Below, piece by piece: positions 17,189-28,569 of a DNA stretch of 64,000 nucleotides. The notes below the pieces were generated by a model. The model ran no database searches. It was not told the origin of the DNA and saw only the letters and a program-made list of their open reading frames with translations. The translations under genes were made by a program, and so were the position numbers. Positions within the stretch are counted from its first letter, which is position 1, and every line of letters starts with the position of its first letter. The stretch is taken from the NCBI GenBank assembly GCA_019636655.1, contig JAHBXB010000002.1, positions 694,537 to 758,536 on the forward strand, given 5' to 3'. The DNA comes from Phycisphaeraceae bacterium (GTDB taxonomy: Bacteria; Planctomycetota; Phycisphaerae; Phycisphaerales; UBA1924).

Positions 17189-17689
17189 TCAGTCTTCCTC
17201 GCCCTCGAGCCGCAGCGTCTCCACCACGCGGCAACTCCCCGCGAGCGGAGATGACGCGTCGTCCGGCGCCTCCAGCACCACGCACTCTCCGGTGCGCACC
17301 ACGATGCCGCCGCGGGCGCCCGGGCACAACGCCGCGACAAGGTTCTCCATCGTGGGGTTGTGACCCACCACGGCGAGCACCCGTCGCGATGGGTCGAGTC
17401 TCCGGACTGTCTCGATCAGCCCGATCACTGCCGACGCCGTGGTGTCCGTCTCGAGTGCCCGCTCGATCCGAAGCACCGACCCCAGCACGCCCTGGATGAT
17501 CCGAGCCGTCTGCACCGCCCGCAGGATCCCGCTCGAGAGCACCAGGTCGGGCGGAGCCGCATCAGCGGCGAGCGCCTCGCCCAGATGGCGTGCCTGCCTC
17601 TCGCCGCGGCTGGTGATCAACCGCTCCGCATCCCGGCCCGTTGACGACTGTTTCTCGGCCTTCGCATGCCGGATGATGTGGAGCCGCAT
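17189..17689 (-). CDS. sixA: SixA-type phosphohistidine phosphatase
   Basis: 166 residues from the ATG at 17689; the open frame continues upstream but the family begins at MRLHIIRHAKAE. Histidine phosphatase superfamily: catalytic RHA (7-9) and a second conserved His in the GHNPTMENL segment. SixA dephosphorylates phosphohistidine on signalling or PTS proteins such as HPt domains. No Shine-Dalgarno; a TACGAT hexamer sits 6 bases before the ATG. Divergent from the DASS transporter gene with 79 bases between starts. Confidence 0.9.
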   Translation of the reverse strand: MRLHIIRHAKAEKQSSTGRDAERLITSRGERQARHLGEALAADAAPPDLVLSSGILRAVQTARIIQGVLGSVLRIERALETDTTASAVIGLIETVRRLDPSRRVLAVVGHNPTMENLVAALCPGARGGIVVRTGECVVLEAPDDASSPLAGSCRVVETLRLEGEED

Positions 17690-17695
17690 GCCACG

Positions 17696-17701
17696 ATCGT
17701 A
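17696..17701 (-). promoter_or_regulatory. -10 element directly before sixA (leaderless)
   Basis: TACGAT on the minus strand, 6 bases before the ATG at 17689. No -35 recognised. Confidence 0.45.
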
Positions 17702-17756
17702 GCGAAGGTTCGCCCTGTCCCGGCGCGTCGAACCCCATGAGCATCGCCGAAGGTGG

Positions 17757-17762
17757 TAGATT
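17757..17762 (+). promoter_or_regulatory. -10 element directly before the DASS gene (leaderless)
   Basis: TAGATT, 6 bases before the GTG start at 17769, with no ribosome site. It mirrors the sixA element on the other strand, 55 bases away. Confidence 0.45.
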
Positions 17763-17768
17763 GCCAGC

Positions 17769-19328
17769 GTGACTGCTCCCGCTACCGGTGATGCAACCCC
17801 CGCGATCAGTCCTTCGCGACTGGCCGCCCTGGGCAACCTCGGACTCGTTGCGGGTCCACTGCTGGCCGCGGCCGTCTACTGGTTCCTCCCGCCGCTCCCC
17901 ACCGGCCTCTCCCACGAAGCCCGGTCCACCGCCGCATTGGGCGTGCTCATGGCCATCTGGTGGATGACCGAGGCGATTCCGCTCAGCGCCACCTCGCTCC
18001 TGCCGATTATCGCACTCCCGCTCCTCCGCGTCACGCCGGTCGGGGCCGCGGCGGCGCCCTACGCGGACCCGCTGATCTTCCTGTTTCTCGGCGGCTTCAT
18101 CCTCGGCCTTGGCATGCAGAGGTGGGGGCTCCACCGTCGTCTCGCCCTGCTCACCATCCTCACCGTGGGCGGAAACCCTCGCCGCACGGTCCTGGGCTTC
18201 ATGGTCGCCACGGCCATGCTCAGCATGTGGGTGAACAACTCCGCCACCGCGATGATGATGATGCCCATCGGCCTGAGTGTCATCGCCCTCGTCTCCGCCC
18301 GCCTCGGACGGGGCGACCTCTCGAATCCTGATGCCGAGGGACTCCCGGGCCGCAACTTCGCCACCTGCATCATGCTCGGCATCGCCTACAGCGCCAGCAT
18401 CGGCGGCGTGGGCACGCTGATCGGCACCCCGCCCAACCTCGTCTTTGCGTCGCAGGCCCGCGCCATCTTCGGCCAGGAGATCGGCTTCCTCCGCTGGATG
18501 TGGCTCGGTGTCCCCATTGTCATGATCCTCATCCCAGTCGTCTGGATCTACCTCACCTTTCTCGCCTTCCCCGTCCGCATCCAGTCCATCCCGGGCTCCC
18601 GCTCCATGCTCCGGGATGAGTTCAAGCGCCTCGGCCCCATGTCCCGCGGCGAGATCGCCGTCATGGTCGTCTTCTTCATTGCCGCCGCGTGCTGGATTAC
18701 CCGGCCACTGCTGACGGCCCGCGGCCTTCCCATGCTGCACGACTCGGTCATCGCCGTCGCGGCCGCCGCGGTGCTCTTCCTCATCCCGATCGACCTCCGC
18801 GCCCGCCGTTTCGTGATGGACTGGGAGACCGCCGAGAAACTCCCGTGGGGCGTTCTCCTGCTCTTTGGCGGTGGCCTGAGCCTCGCGAGCGCGTTGACCG
18901 CCACCGGGGTCGACGCCTTCATCGGCCATTCGCTCGCCCGCATGGACGGCGTGCCCGACCTCGTGCTCGTCGCCGCCGTTGCCGCCGCGATCCTGTTTCT
19001 GACGGAGATCGCCAGCAACACCGCGATCGCCACGGTCATGATGCCCGTCCTCGCCGGCGCCGCCGCCGGGCTCGGCGTCCACCCCTACCTGCTCATGATC
19101 CCGGGCTGCCTCGCCGCGAGCCTCGCGTTCATGATGCCGGTCGGCACGCCTCCCAATGCGATCGTTTTCTCGACCGGCCGCGTCACCATGCGACAGATGG
19201 TCCGCGCCGGCTTCTGGCTCAACCTCGTCAGCATCCTCGTAGTGACCGTCGTGGTCTACTACGCTGGCTCGTGGCTGCTGGGCATGGACCTCCACACCGT
19301 GCCGCCCTGGGCCAGGCTGCCCGGCTAA
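17769..19328 (+). CDS. DASS/SLC13-family anion:sodium symporter
   Basis: 519 residues, GTG start. About 11-12 hydrophobic helices. The two SNT-type signature regions are visible: WVNNSATAMMMMP at about 156-168 and EIASNTAIATVMMPV at about 413-427, with the inverted-repeat Pro-rich loops (GTPPNLVF, GTPPNAIVF). The family imports di- and tricarboxylates, or sulfate, with Na+ at the inner membrane. The substrate cannot be told from sequence alone; a C4-dicarboxylate such as succinate is a reasonable guess. A large reverse-strand frame over this gene is a shadow. Confidence 0.93.
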   Translation: MTAPATGDATPAISPSRLAALGNLGLVAGPLLAAAVYWFLPPLPTGLSHEARSTAALGVLMAIWWMTEAIPLSATSLLPIIALPLLRVTPVGAAAAPYADPLIFLFLGGFILGLGMQRWGLHRRLALLTILTVGGNPRRTVLGFMVATAMLSMWVNNSATAMMMMPIGLSVIALVSARLGRGDLSNPDAEGLPGRNFATCIMLGIAYSASIGGVGTLIGTPPNLVFASQARAIFGQEIGFLRWMWLGVPIVMILIPVVWIYLTFLAFPVRIQSIPGSRSMLRDEFKRLGPMSRGEIAVMVVFFIAAACWITRPLLTARGLPMLHDSVIAVAAAAVLFLIPIDLRARRFVMDWETAEKLPWGVLLLFGGGLSLASALTATGVDAFIGHSLARMDGVPDLVLVAAVAAAILFLTEIASNTAIATVMMPVLAGAAAGLGVHPYLLMIPGCLAASLAFMMPVGTPPNAIVFSTGRVTMRQMVRAGFWLNLVSILVVTVVVYYAGSWLLGMDLHTVPPWARLPG

Positions 19329-19347
19329 CCGAACCAGCGGACCGGCC

Positions 19348-19815
19348 TTACGCCCGCCCGTACTCCGCCCAGCTCGACGATGTCTCGCTCACCCGCACCC
19401 GTTCGAGCACCACGCCTGGGTTGAAGCGGTACTCGCCTCCGTGCGCCTCGCGGTACGACCCGCCGCGCGCAATCTCCCCGGCAAGGAACTCGTAGATGTA
19501 CTTCGCGAAGACCTCCGTCGTCGGGTCCTGATCATTGAAGACCACCAGCCGCTCCCGCTGCGCCGCCGGGAGATGGCCCACGACCGGGTCGTTGCTGTTC
19601 ACCGCCATCGCATGGTCGAGCCGGTTCAGAAACTCGCCGACGGCGAGCCGCACGACCTTGAAGTCGCACACCATGTCGTACTGGTCGAGCGTCTCACACG
19701 CCAGCACGACCTCCACCCGGCGCGTGTGTCCGTGCAGAAACCGGCACAGCCCGGGGTGCTTGTGCAGCATGTGCCCCGACTCGATCTCGAATGACTTGCA
19801 GACCCGGTAGACCAT
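19348..19815 (-). CDS. queD: 6-carboxytetrahydropterin synthase
   Basis: 155 residues. Second step towards queuosine: 7,8-dihydroneopterin triphosphate to 6-carboxytetrahydropterin. Zinc ligands H15 (SGHML) and H28/H30 (LHGH), with the catalytic Cys at C23 (LCRFLHGH). The DHAM segment is at about 67-70. It is last in the gene order fructosamine kinase-queC-queE-queD. The 71-base gap from queE could still be one transcript. Confidence 0.94.
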   Translation of the reverse strand: MVYRVCKSFEIESGHMLHKHPGLCRFLHGHTRRVEVVLACETLDQYDMVCDFKVVRLAVGEFLNRLDHAMAVNSNDPVVGHLPAAQRERLVVFNDQDPTTEVFAKYIYEFLAGEIARGGSYREAHGGEYRFNPGVVLERVRVSETSSSWAEYGRA

Positions 19816-19886
19816 CGTAAATCAGCGGAAAGAGCCCGCCCCCGGCGTGGCCGCCCATCGTAGGAGGAGCTTCCCTCCCCGGCCGC

Positions 19887-20624
19887 CTATGTCCTCCGCG
19901 TGTGCCCGAACAACTGGATGTGCAGCCGCGGGCAGTATCGCCACGATCTCGCCACGCAGTGCCGCAGGATCATGTCGGTCAGTGCCCGCGCCGGCGTCGA
20001 GACGCCCTCGGGCATGAGCAGCACGTCGACGGGGGCCCAGCCGGTGAGGCGGGCCAGCACTCCCTCGATCTCCGCGATGTCCTCCTCTCGCGATACGACG
20101 AACTTGAGTTGGCACGCGGGTGACGGGTGCGCCTTGATCAACGCCTGGATCGCCGCGAAGTCCAGCCGCCGCTCCTCGTGCCGCGCCGCCCACGCACCCC
20201 CGGGGTCGCGGGGATCGCCCGGGCCCGGCGTCGAGTTCGCGAGTTTCGGGCTGATGCTCATCAGGTGGCACGACACGGGCCTCACCACCGTTCCCGCCGT
20301 CTCGATGGTGATGTGCATCCCGACCTCGTCCGCGAGCCGACGGGTCAACTCGGTCACACCGGGGAACATCATCGGCTCACCGCCGGTCACCACCGCGTGC
20401 CGAACACCAGACCGCCGTGCTTCGACGACCAGATCGTCGATAGACCGCCGCGGCCCCTCCGGATTCCAGGAGGCGTGCGGCGTGTCGCACCATGTGCAGC
20501 GGAGGTTGCACCCGCTCAACCTCACGAACCACGACGGGATTCCGACGAGTTTCCCTTCCCCCTGGATCGAGACGAATGTCTCTGCGATCCGCAGGCCAGC
20601 ATCTGCCGTCGGCTCGGCCGTCAT
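19887..20624 (-). CDS. queE: 7-carboxy-7-deazaguanine synthase (radical SAM)
   Basis: 245 residues from the ATG at 20624; the open frame extends into queC but that part is not family-like. Radical SAM enzyme that contracts the ring of 6-carboxytetrahydropterin. The 4Fe-4S motif is CNLRCTWC (C-x3-C-x2-C, about 39-46), preceded by the SIQGEG and WFVRLSG elements typical of QueE. The TGGEPMM motif is at about 81-87. Located 25 bases after queC. Confidence 0.95.
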   Translation of the reverse strand: MTAEPTADAGLRIAETFVSIQGEGKLVGIPSWFVRLSGCNLRCTWCDTPHASWNPEGPRRSIDDLVVEARRSGVRHAVVTGGEPMMFPGVTELTRRLADEVGMHITIETAGTVVRPVSCHLMSISPKLANSTPGPGDPRDPGGAWAARHEERRLDFAAIQALIKAHPSPACQLKFVVSREEDIAEIEGVLARLTGWAPVDVLLMPEGVSTPARALTDMILRHCVARSWRYCPRLHIQLFGHTRRT

Positions 20625-20649
20625 GGTGTGCGTCCCTGTCCCGCCGGCC

Positions 20650-21423
20650 CTACGCGTGGACCACGGGCGGCTCATTGGCGTACAGCGTTGGATCGGATAC
20701 CCCGGCCTCGGCGAACCCACGGGCCCTGATGAGGCACGAATCGCACCGGCCGCACGCCTGCGCGATGCGATCGGCGCCGGCCGGCGCCGGCGAGGGGTCG
20801 TAGCACGAGGTCGTCAATCCCAGGTCCACCCCGAGATCGCACCCCATCCGGATGATCTGCGCCTTGGTCAGGCTCACCAGCGGCGAATGGACCGTAAACG
20901 CCCGGCCGTGCTCGGCTCCCGCCGAGGTCCCCAGCGTCGCCGCCCGCTCAAACGCCCGCAGGAACGGCTCCCGACAATCCGGGTACCCCGAGTAGTCCAC
21001 CGCGTTCGCCCCGATGTACAGGTCCGTCGAACCGAGGGTCTCGGCGAGGCCCGCGGCGAGGCTCAGAAAAATCAGGTTCCTCGCCGGCACATAGGTGACC
21101 GGGACCCCCCCTCCTTCCCCCCCCTCTCGCCCGCCTCGCCGACCGATCGTCGCGCTCGGGGTGTCCTTCGGAACCGCGATCGATGGGTCCGTCAGCGCCG
21201 AGCCCCCGATCGCCGCGAGATCCACTCCGATCACCGAATGCCGCGATACCCCCTGCTGCGCGGCGACCGCTCGCGCCGCATCCAGTTCAAGCGCGTGCCG
21301 CTGCCCATAGTCGAACGAAACCGCCACGCACCCGTACCCGCTCGCCCGCGCTGCGCCCAGCGCCACCGCGCTATCCAGACCGCCCGAGAGCAGAACCACC
21401 GCGATGGGACTCGTGCTGTTCAC
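20650..21423 (-). CDS. queC: 7-cyano-7-deazaguanine synthase
   Basis: 257 residues from a GTG at 21423. ATP-dependent conversion of 7-carboxy-7-deazaguanine to preQ0. PP-loop SGGLDS near residues 13-18 and FDYGQRH near 37-43. A C-terminal zinc site is formed by TSCYD and CGRCDSC. A TTG at 21429 would add two residues, but it overlaps a -10 hexamer (TACGAT), so the GTG is preferred. An insert of Gly/Arg-rich residues lies at about 94-107. With queE and queD it makes preQ0 for tRNA or, possibly, DNA modification. Confidence 0.94.
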   Translation of the reverse strand: MNSTSPIAVVLLSGGLDSAVALGAARASGYGCVAVSFDYGQRHALELDAARAVAAQQGVSRHSVIGVDLAAIGGSALTDPSIAVPKDTPSATIGRRGGREGGEGGGVPVTYVPARNLIFLSLAAGLAETLGSTDLYIGANAVDYSGYPDCREPFLRAFERAATLGTSAGAEHGRAFTVHSPLVSLTKAQIIRMGCDLGVDLGLTTSCYDPSPAPAGADRIAQACGRCDSCLIRARGFAEAGVSDPTLYANEPPVVHA

Positions 21424-21428
21424 CTTCA

Positions 21429-21434
21429 ATCGTA
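21429..21434 (-). promoter_or_regulatory. -10 element before queC (leaderless, internal)
   Basis: TACGAT on the minus strand ends 5 bases before GTG 21423. It lies just after the upstream kinase gene, so queCED could have its own start in addition to read-through. Confidence 0.4.
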
Positions 21435-21453
21435 GGAGATCGCCGGCTGATCC

Positions 21454-22329
21454 TCACCACCCCAGCCGATCCAGCGTCCCGCACACGGCGCCGACATATC
21501 CGCCGCCGAACAGCCGGACATGCACCAGCAGCGGGTACAGGTTGTAGATATGCCGCCGCTCCTTGAAGAACCCCGGGGCGATCGGGCTCAGCTCCTGATA
21601 CCGTTCGAAGAACGCGGGGCCGAACGTGTCAAAGAGCGTGATGAACGCCAGCTCGATCTCCCGGTGCCCGAAGTACACCGCCGGGTCCAGGAACGCGGTC
21701 AGGCGCCCACCCCGCGCCAGGACGTTCGTGGTCCAGACATCCCCGTGCAGCAGCGAGGGCCGCTCGGGCTCGCCGATCAATCGCGGGAGTTCGGCCGCGA
21801 GCCGTTCGATCCGCCCCAGCACATCCCACGGCAACCGCCCCTCGTTGCGGGCTGCCCGCGCCATGTGCAGCAACCGCCGGTCACGGAAAAACCCCACCCA
21901 TGATCCGCACCACCCGTTGGGCTGCGCCAGCCCGCCGATCAGGGTGTCCCGCTCGAGCCCGAACCTCCCATCGTCACTCGAGGCGGTGTGCAACTCCGCG
22001 AGCAGTTCCGCACCATGTCGCTGCGCGGCCTCGTCAAACCGGCTCTCCCCTTCCATCCGCTGCATGACCAGCAGCGAGGGCGACGCGAACAACACCCGCG
22101 GCACGGGCAGGCGCGATCGCTGGCGCAGCACGCCGAGCATGTACGCCTCGACATCCAACGAAGCGAGTGCTACCCCCTCTGCGTGCTTTGCGACCACGTC
22201 CACCGGCCCGCCATGTGTGGCGATCGTCGCGCCATAGACCGCAGCGACACACCCGCCGTGCAGCGGTACCAAGCTGCTAACGGATGCGCCAAGTGCTCGC
22301 TCAATGGCGGCGGCGACGTCGGACATCAC
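21454..22329 (-). CDS. Fructosamine kinase family protein
   Basis: 291 residues, GTG start at 22329 (an ATG follows directly). A protein-kinase-like fold of the fructosamine-3-kinase/ketosamine-3-kinase group: an early HGGCVAAVYGA loop, the catalytic loop LLHGDVWTTNVL at about 191-202, and the metal motif FLDPAVYFGHREIELAF at about 211-227. The family phosphorylates glycated lysines so that the sugar falls off (protein deglycation). It lies 24-30 bases before queC in the same direction, so it is probably cotranscribed with the queuosine genes; a functional link is not established. Confidence 0.9.
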   Translation of the reverse strand: MMSDVAAAIERALGASVSSLVPLHGGCVAAVYGATIATHGGPVDVVAKHAEGVALASLDVEAYMLGVLRQRSRLPVPRVLFASPSLLVMQRMEGESRFDEAAQRHGAELLAELHTASSDDGRFGLERDTLIGGLAQPNGWCGSWVGFFRDRRLLHMARAARNEGRLPWDVLGRIERLAAELPRLIGEPERPSLLHGDVWTTNVLARGGRLTAFLDPAVYFGHREIELAFITLFDTFGPAFFERYQELSPIAPGFFKERRHIYNLYPLLVHVRLFGGGYVGAVCGTLDRLGW

Positions 22330-22334
22330 GTCTC

Positions 22335-22340
22335 AGCCTA
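22335..22340 (-). promoter_or_regulatory. -10 element before the fructosamine kinase gene (leaderless)
   Basis: TAGGCT on the minus strand, 5 bases before GTG 22329. No ribosome site present. Confidence 0.4.
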
Positions 22341-22365
22341 CGCGCTTCCTGCCGCGGCACCCGGC

Positions 22366-23547
22366 TTAGCCCGCCCGCCGACGGGCGTTCGCGGAGCGGC
22401 ACGCCTCGATCAACCGCCCGAGCTCTTCGGTAGCCCCGGTGGCCCCGCCGGTGCGTTCCATAGCCTTCAGCACCGTGTCCGCAAGCCCGCCGATCCCCGC
22501 CAGCCCCATATGCGGCGTGGTTTCCCTGAGTTGCGTGCACAGCTTGCGGATGTCCTGCGTCGACCTGTTCCTGAGGAGGTACTCGAGCCGATCCGCGTCG
22601 CCCCGTAGGTTCGCGAGGAACCCGGCCGCCATGGATGGCGAACGCTCCGCTGTCGTCGGGCCCGGCGCCTTGCCTGCCGGCATAGCCCGCAGGAGGAACT
22701 CGGCGGCCGCACGCAGCAGGAGCGGCTGCGACAGCGGCTTGACCAGGCACGCCTGCACATCGATCCCTTCGACGCGCTCGCGAGTGACCGTGGAATCGTC
22801 CGCCGTGACAAGAATCACCGGGGTGGCAATGCTCCGTCCGCGGATCGACGCGACGCACTCGATCCCGTCCGGCCCGGGCAGGCTCAGGCTGCACACGATG
22901 AGGTCCACCCCCTCCAGCGCCTTGTCCAGCCCGCTGTCGGCGTCCTCGGCCGCCACCACCTGCATGTTCGTGTCACGGAGGTAATAGCGGATCAGCCGCC
23001 GGTCCGCGGCCGAGTCATCGATGCACAGCAGCGTCCCGCGCAGGTCCGCGGGGTCGACCTGCTCCCTCGTATAGAAGTCGGCGAACAGGTCGTTGGACAG
23101 CAGCAGCCGGGTGTCCAGCGCCTCATCGAACTTGATCCCCAGTTCGTGCACCATCCCGCGCCGGTGCGAGCACCGCACCACCTGCCCGCGCACGCTCACG
23201 TGCGAGCCGGTCGGCATCGGCAGCGCGATGGTGCACGGCGTTCCCAGGTGCACGTACGCGTTGTGGAGCACGCTCAGTCCGCCCGTCGAGATGTTCCGGC
23301 AGGCCACCGGGAACGTTTGCAGACCACCTCCCGGCTGGAACACCTGCATCGGGATCCGCGTGTGGCGGAACCGTCGCCGGATGTACTTCCGCACCGGCGC
23401 GTTCTCCGCATCCGTGTTCGCGCCCTCGAACGAGTCGAGGATCTCGTCCAGTTCGCGCCGGTTCAGCCCCACGGTGTTGACCCGACCCGATGAGGCGAGC
23501 ACGCCCGATGGCCGGCGGGACGGTGAGGGGTTTGGTGATCGAGTCAT
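22366..23547 (-). CDS. PilZ domain - degenerate receiver - C-terminal helical protein
   Basis: 393 residues from the ATG at 23547, which has GGAG at about 8 bases; an ATG at 23625 is in frame but lacks a ribosome site. A PilZ domain (about 50-165) has the c-di-GMP motifs RRRFR and NISTGG. A CheY-like receiver (about 170-290) keeps the acidic pair (CIDDS), the Thr (LVTADDS) and the Lys (LVKPL). The phosphoacceptor Asp is replaced by Ser220 (DLIVCSLSLPG). The C-terminal 100 residues are helical and could be HPt-like, but I see no phosphorylatable His. Probably a c-di-GMP effector with a non-phosphorylatable receiver. Confidence 0.85.
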   Translation of the reverse strand: MTRSPNPSPSRRPSGVLASSGRVNTVGLNRRELDEILDSFEGANTDAENAPVRKYIRRRFRHTRIPMQVFQPGGGLQTFPVACRNISTGGLSVLHNAYVHLGTPCTIALPMPTGSHVSVRGQVVRCSHRRGMVHELGIKFDEALDTRLLLSNDLFADFYTREQVDPADLRGTLLCIDDSAADRRLIRYYLRDTNMQVVAAEDADSGLDKALEGVDLIVCSLSLPGPDGIECVASIRGRSIATPVILVTADDSTVTRERVEGIDVQACLVKPLSQPLLLRAAAEFLLRAMPAGKAPGPTTAERSPSMAAGFLANLRGDADRLEYLLRNRSTQDIRKLCTQLRETTPHMGLAGIGGLADTVLKAMERTGGATGATEELGRLIEACRSANARRRAG

Positions 23548-23702
23548 CGATGGCTCCGGCACGAAGGGCGCGGCCGGCGTCCGAGAACTCGGCGCTCGGG
23601 CGACCGTTCCCAACCGATCATGCATCGACCATCCAACGCCCGGACCCCAGCCACCCCCCGCCGCCAGACCCCCTTTCGGCAGCGCCAGCGGGTGATAACT
23701 CG

Positions 23703-26534
<2,832 letters not shown>

Positions 26535-26685
26535 TCACAGTCTAGGCGCGCCGACCCTCTCCCGCCCCTCACTCCGGCCCCTGTTCGCTACCAAATCTTC
26601 CCCGGAAACCAGCGCCGCAGCCGTCCGGCCCGGGGCATAATGCAGCCCCTCCTCGGACCCCCGGCGGGAAGGCGGACAACTAGCG

Positions 26686-27645
26686 ATGCCCGACGCCCCT
26701 CCCAGCCCGCCGCCGACCCCTGCCGCAGCCGAGTCCTGCCGATTTGTCCAGTCCGGCCACCGGTCCACGATGGCGGCCGGCGCCATCATGCTCCTGATCC
26801 TCGCGGCGTTCCCCGTCCTGATCACGCTCCTGGCCCTGGGCCTGGGGCGGTTCCTCCAGGGGGTCCTCGGGCTCGCCGGCGTCACCGGGCCCCTGGTCGC
26901 AGTGGTGGGCACGGTCGGCTTCGTCGTGCTTGTCATCGCCTTCGTCCGCTGGTACCGGGTCAGTTCCAAGTACGAGCGGCTTCCCGGGCTTCTGGACAGG
27001 ACCATCCGCATCCAGGTTGTCGCCTGGGCCCGGCAGGTTCCCGAGCTTCAGGCCATTGGCGATACCCCCTTCGAGCCCCGAATCGCCCGCCTCCCTCTGG
27101 GTGTCTTCCGCATCGCGGCCGTCGGCCCGCAGACCACCCCCCCTACACGGGCCGAGATGGCCGCGGGCGCCCGCCGGGGCGTCGGCCTTGCGGTCGGCAT
27201 CAACGCCACGGTCTGGCTCCTCACCTTCGGCATCCGCCATTCCTCCCCCACGATGCAGCTGGCGATCCCGGCGATCGTCTTCTTCGCCTTCGTCCTCCTT
27301 TGGTTCTGGCCCGTGTACATCCGGGTCACACCCGGCCGCCTGGAGGTCATCAGGTTCAATCCCCTCCGCGGCAGCTCCCCTCCAGCCGTCGAGCGGTTCG
27401 ACCTGCGGACCCAGCGCCTCGTTGTCGACATCAAGACCTGGCTGATCACGATCGAACCGCCCGAGGAGGGCAAAGCAGGTGCGACCGCCGGGCCCGGCAC
27501 GATGAACAACCAACCGCCCGCGCTCCGGCGCGACATCTCGCTGCTCTTTGTTCCTTCCAGGCGCGAGCTCGCCGAAGCCGTGATCATGGGGGCCCTCTCG
27601 ACCACCCCGACCCCCGAACTCGCCGCCGACGACCTGTCTCATTAG
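26686..27645 (+). CDS. Membrane protein of unknown function (four TM)
   Basis: 319 residues, ATG at 26686. Hydrophobic helices lie at about 30-55, 63-87, 163-180 and 190-210. Before them is a Pro-rich cytoplasmic-looking N-terminus. Between and after them are soluble parts, the last ending in a short PH-like or bacterial-PH-like beta segment (FDLRTQRLVVDIKTWLITIEPP), which is only a suggestion. I do not recognise the family. A CATAAT at 26634-26639 may be its -10. It ends 6 bases from the convergent dockerin-type gene. Confidence 0.7.
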   Translation: MPDAPPSPPPTPAAAESCRFVQSGHRSTMAAGAIMLLILAAFPVLITLLALGLGRFLQGVLGLAGVTGPLVAVVGTVGFVVLVIAFVRWYRVSSKYERLPGLLDRTIRIQVVAWARQVPELQAIGDTPFEPRIARLPLGVFRIAAVGPQTTPPTRAEMAAGARRGVGLAVGINATVWLLTFGIRHSSPTMQLAIPAIVFFAFVLLWFWPVYIRVTPGRLEVIRFNPLRGSSPPAVERFDLRTQRLVVDIKTWLITIEPPEEGKAGATAGPGTMNNQPPALRRDISLLFVPSRRELAEAVIMGALSTTPTPELAADDLSH

Positions 27646-27651
27646 TCTCGT

Positions 27652-28467
27652 TCAGCACCCGCCGACCCCCGCGAACCACGCGCCGATGAAGACGGCGATA
27701 TCCACCGGCTCGACAGTGCCATTCTCGTCCACATCCGCCGCGAGACCGCCCGACGACACATCTGAGAGCCATTGGGCGACGAAACCGCCGATGTCGGCCG
27801 GTTCGACCACCCGGTTGCGGTCCCAGTCGCCCAAACACCCGACCCGGCCGTACACGTATTCCGCCGCATCGGTCGCCGCCTCATGCTCGGCCTCCGGCCG
27901 CTGCTTGTTGATGACCAGCCACAGTGGGCGGCTCTCCGCGACCGCTGGATCGGTGCTGAACATGGAGAGTTCCAGCAGGTAGATCCCGGGCTCCGCCGGC
28001 GCGGTCAGGGTGTATTCCAGGTGGTGGTGCCAGTCTCCCGCGGCCAGCACCTGAACGGTAAACCCCGTGACAATCTCCCCGGGAATTGTCGGCGTGAACA
28101 CCGGGCCCAGAGGTGGAAACAGCGAGAGCGTCACCGCGATTTGTTCCGCGCCGGCCGCGTTGAAGTCCGCCCCGTTCCACCGGCGCAGCGGCCCCCGCAA
28201 CCTGAACCCGAGGCTTGACCCCGGCGCGAACACACCCACCTCCGAGTCGAACCCCGGCTCGTTGGTTGAGTTCTCGCCCAGGTCGCCCAGTTCCGCCGGG
28301 AATACCCGTCGTTCGGGCGGCGGGTCCCCGGCTTCACCTTCTGTACCGGTTACGATGCGGCCCTCCACGACGCTGAGCAGGATGTCGCCATCGTGCTGTG
28401 CCACCGCACCAACACTTGCACCCGAGACTACCAGCGCACCGAGACACACTCGAACACTCATGGACAT
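27652..28467 (-). CDS. Secreted His-rich beta protein with dockerin-like tail (all3515-like)
   Basis: 271 residues with a Sec signal (about 1-23, ending VGAVAQ). The mature N-terminus starts HDGDILLSVVEG. The phrases NEPGFDSEVG, FRLRGPLRRWNGADF, GDWHHHLEYTL and PGIYLLELSMFS recall, from memory, the all3515-type secreted proteins described as Zur-repressed in cyanobacteria; this needs a search. Residues 211-271 form the Cys-bracketed pair of dockerin-like repeats (DWDRNRVVEPADIGGFV, ADVDENGTVEPVDIAVFI). It is last in a three-gene operon with a prepilin-like gene and a His/Cys-rich gene. Role inferred: extracytoplasmic zinc (metal) handling. Confidence 0.75.
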   Translation of the reverse strand: MSMSVRVCLGALVVSGASVGAVAQHDGDILLSVVEGRIVTGTEGEAGDPPPERRVFPAELGDLGENSTNEPGFDSEVGVFAPGSSLGFRLRGPLRRWNGADFNAAGAEQIAVTLSLFPPLGPVFTPTIPGEIVTGFTVQVLAAGDWHHHLEYTLTAPAEPGIYLLELSMFSTDPAVAESRPLWLVINKQRPEAEHEAATDAAEYVYGRVGCLGDWDRNRVVEPADIGGFVAQWLSDVSSGGLAADVDENGTVEPVDIAVFIGAWFAGVGGC

Positions 28468-28470
28468 GAT

Positions 28471-28488
28471 GAATGACCTCGTTCATTC
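28471..28488 (-). promoter_or_regulatory. Inverted repeat holding the ribosome site
   Basis: GAATGA (28471-28476) and TCATTC (28483-28488) pair perfectly around a 6-base loop that contains the GAGG ribosome site of the dockerin-type gene. It could be a translational hairpin or an operator half-site pair. Confidence 0.3.
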
Positions 28489-28569
28489 CGCCGAAGGCGA
28501 TACTCGCCGCGGTGGATGGATAACGGAACTTGGATAACCAACGCAGAGAAGGGAACTGATGGATGTGCG

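Noticed and set aside
17562-19295. 577-codon reverse-strand frame over the DASS transporter
   Set aside because: Composition is Arg/Gly/Asp/His-rich as expected from a mirrored G+C-rich gene; no domain or ribosome site; the plus-strand transporter is unmistakable.
19900-21435. 511-codon plus-strand frame opposite queE/queC
   Set aside because: Shadow of two conserved enzymes; Arg/Pro-rich nonsense composition.
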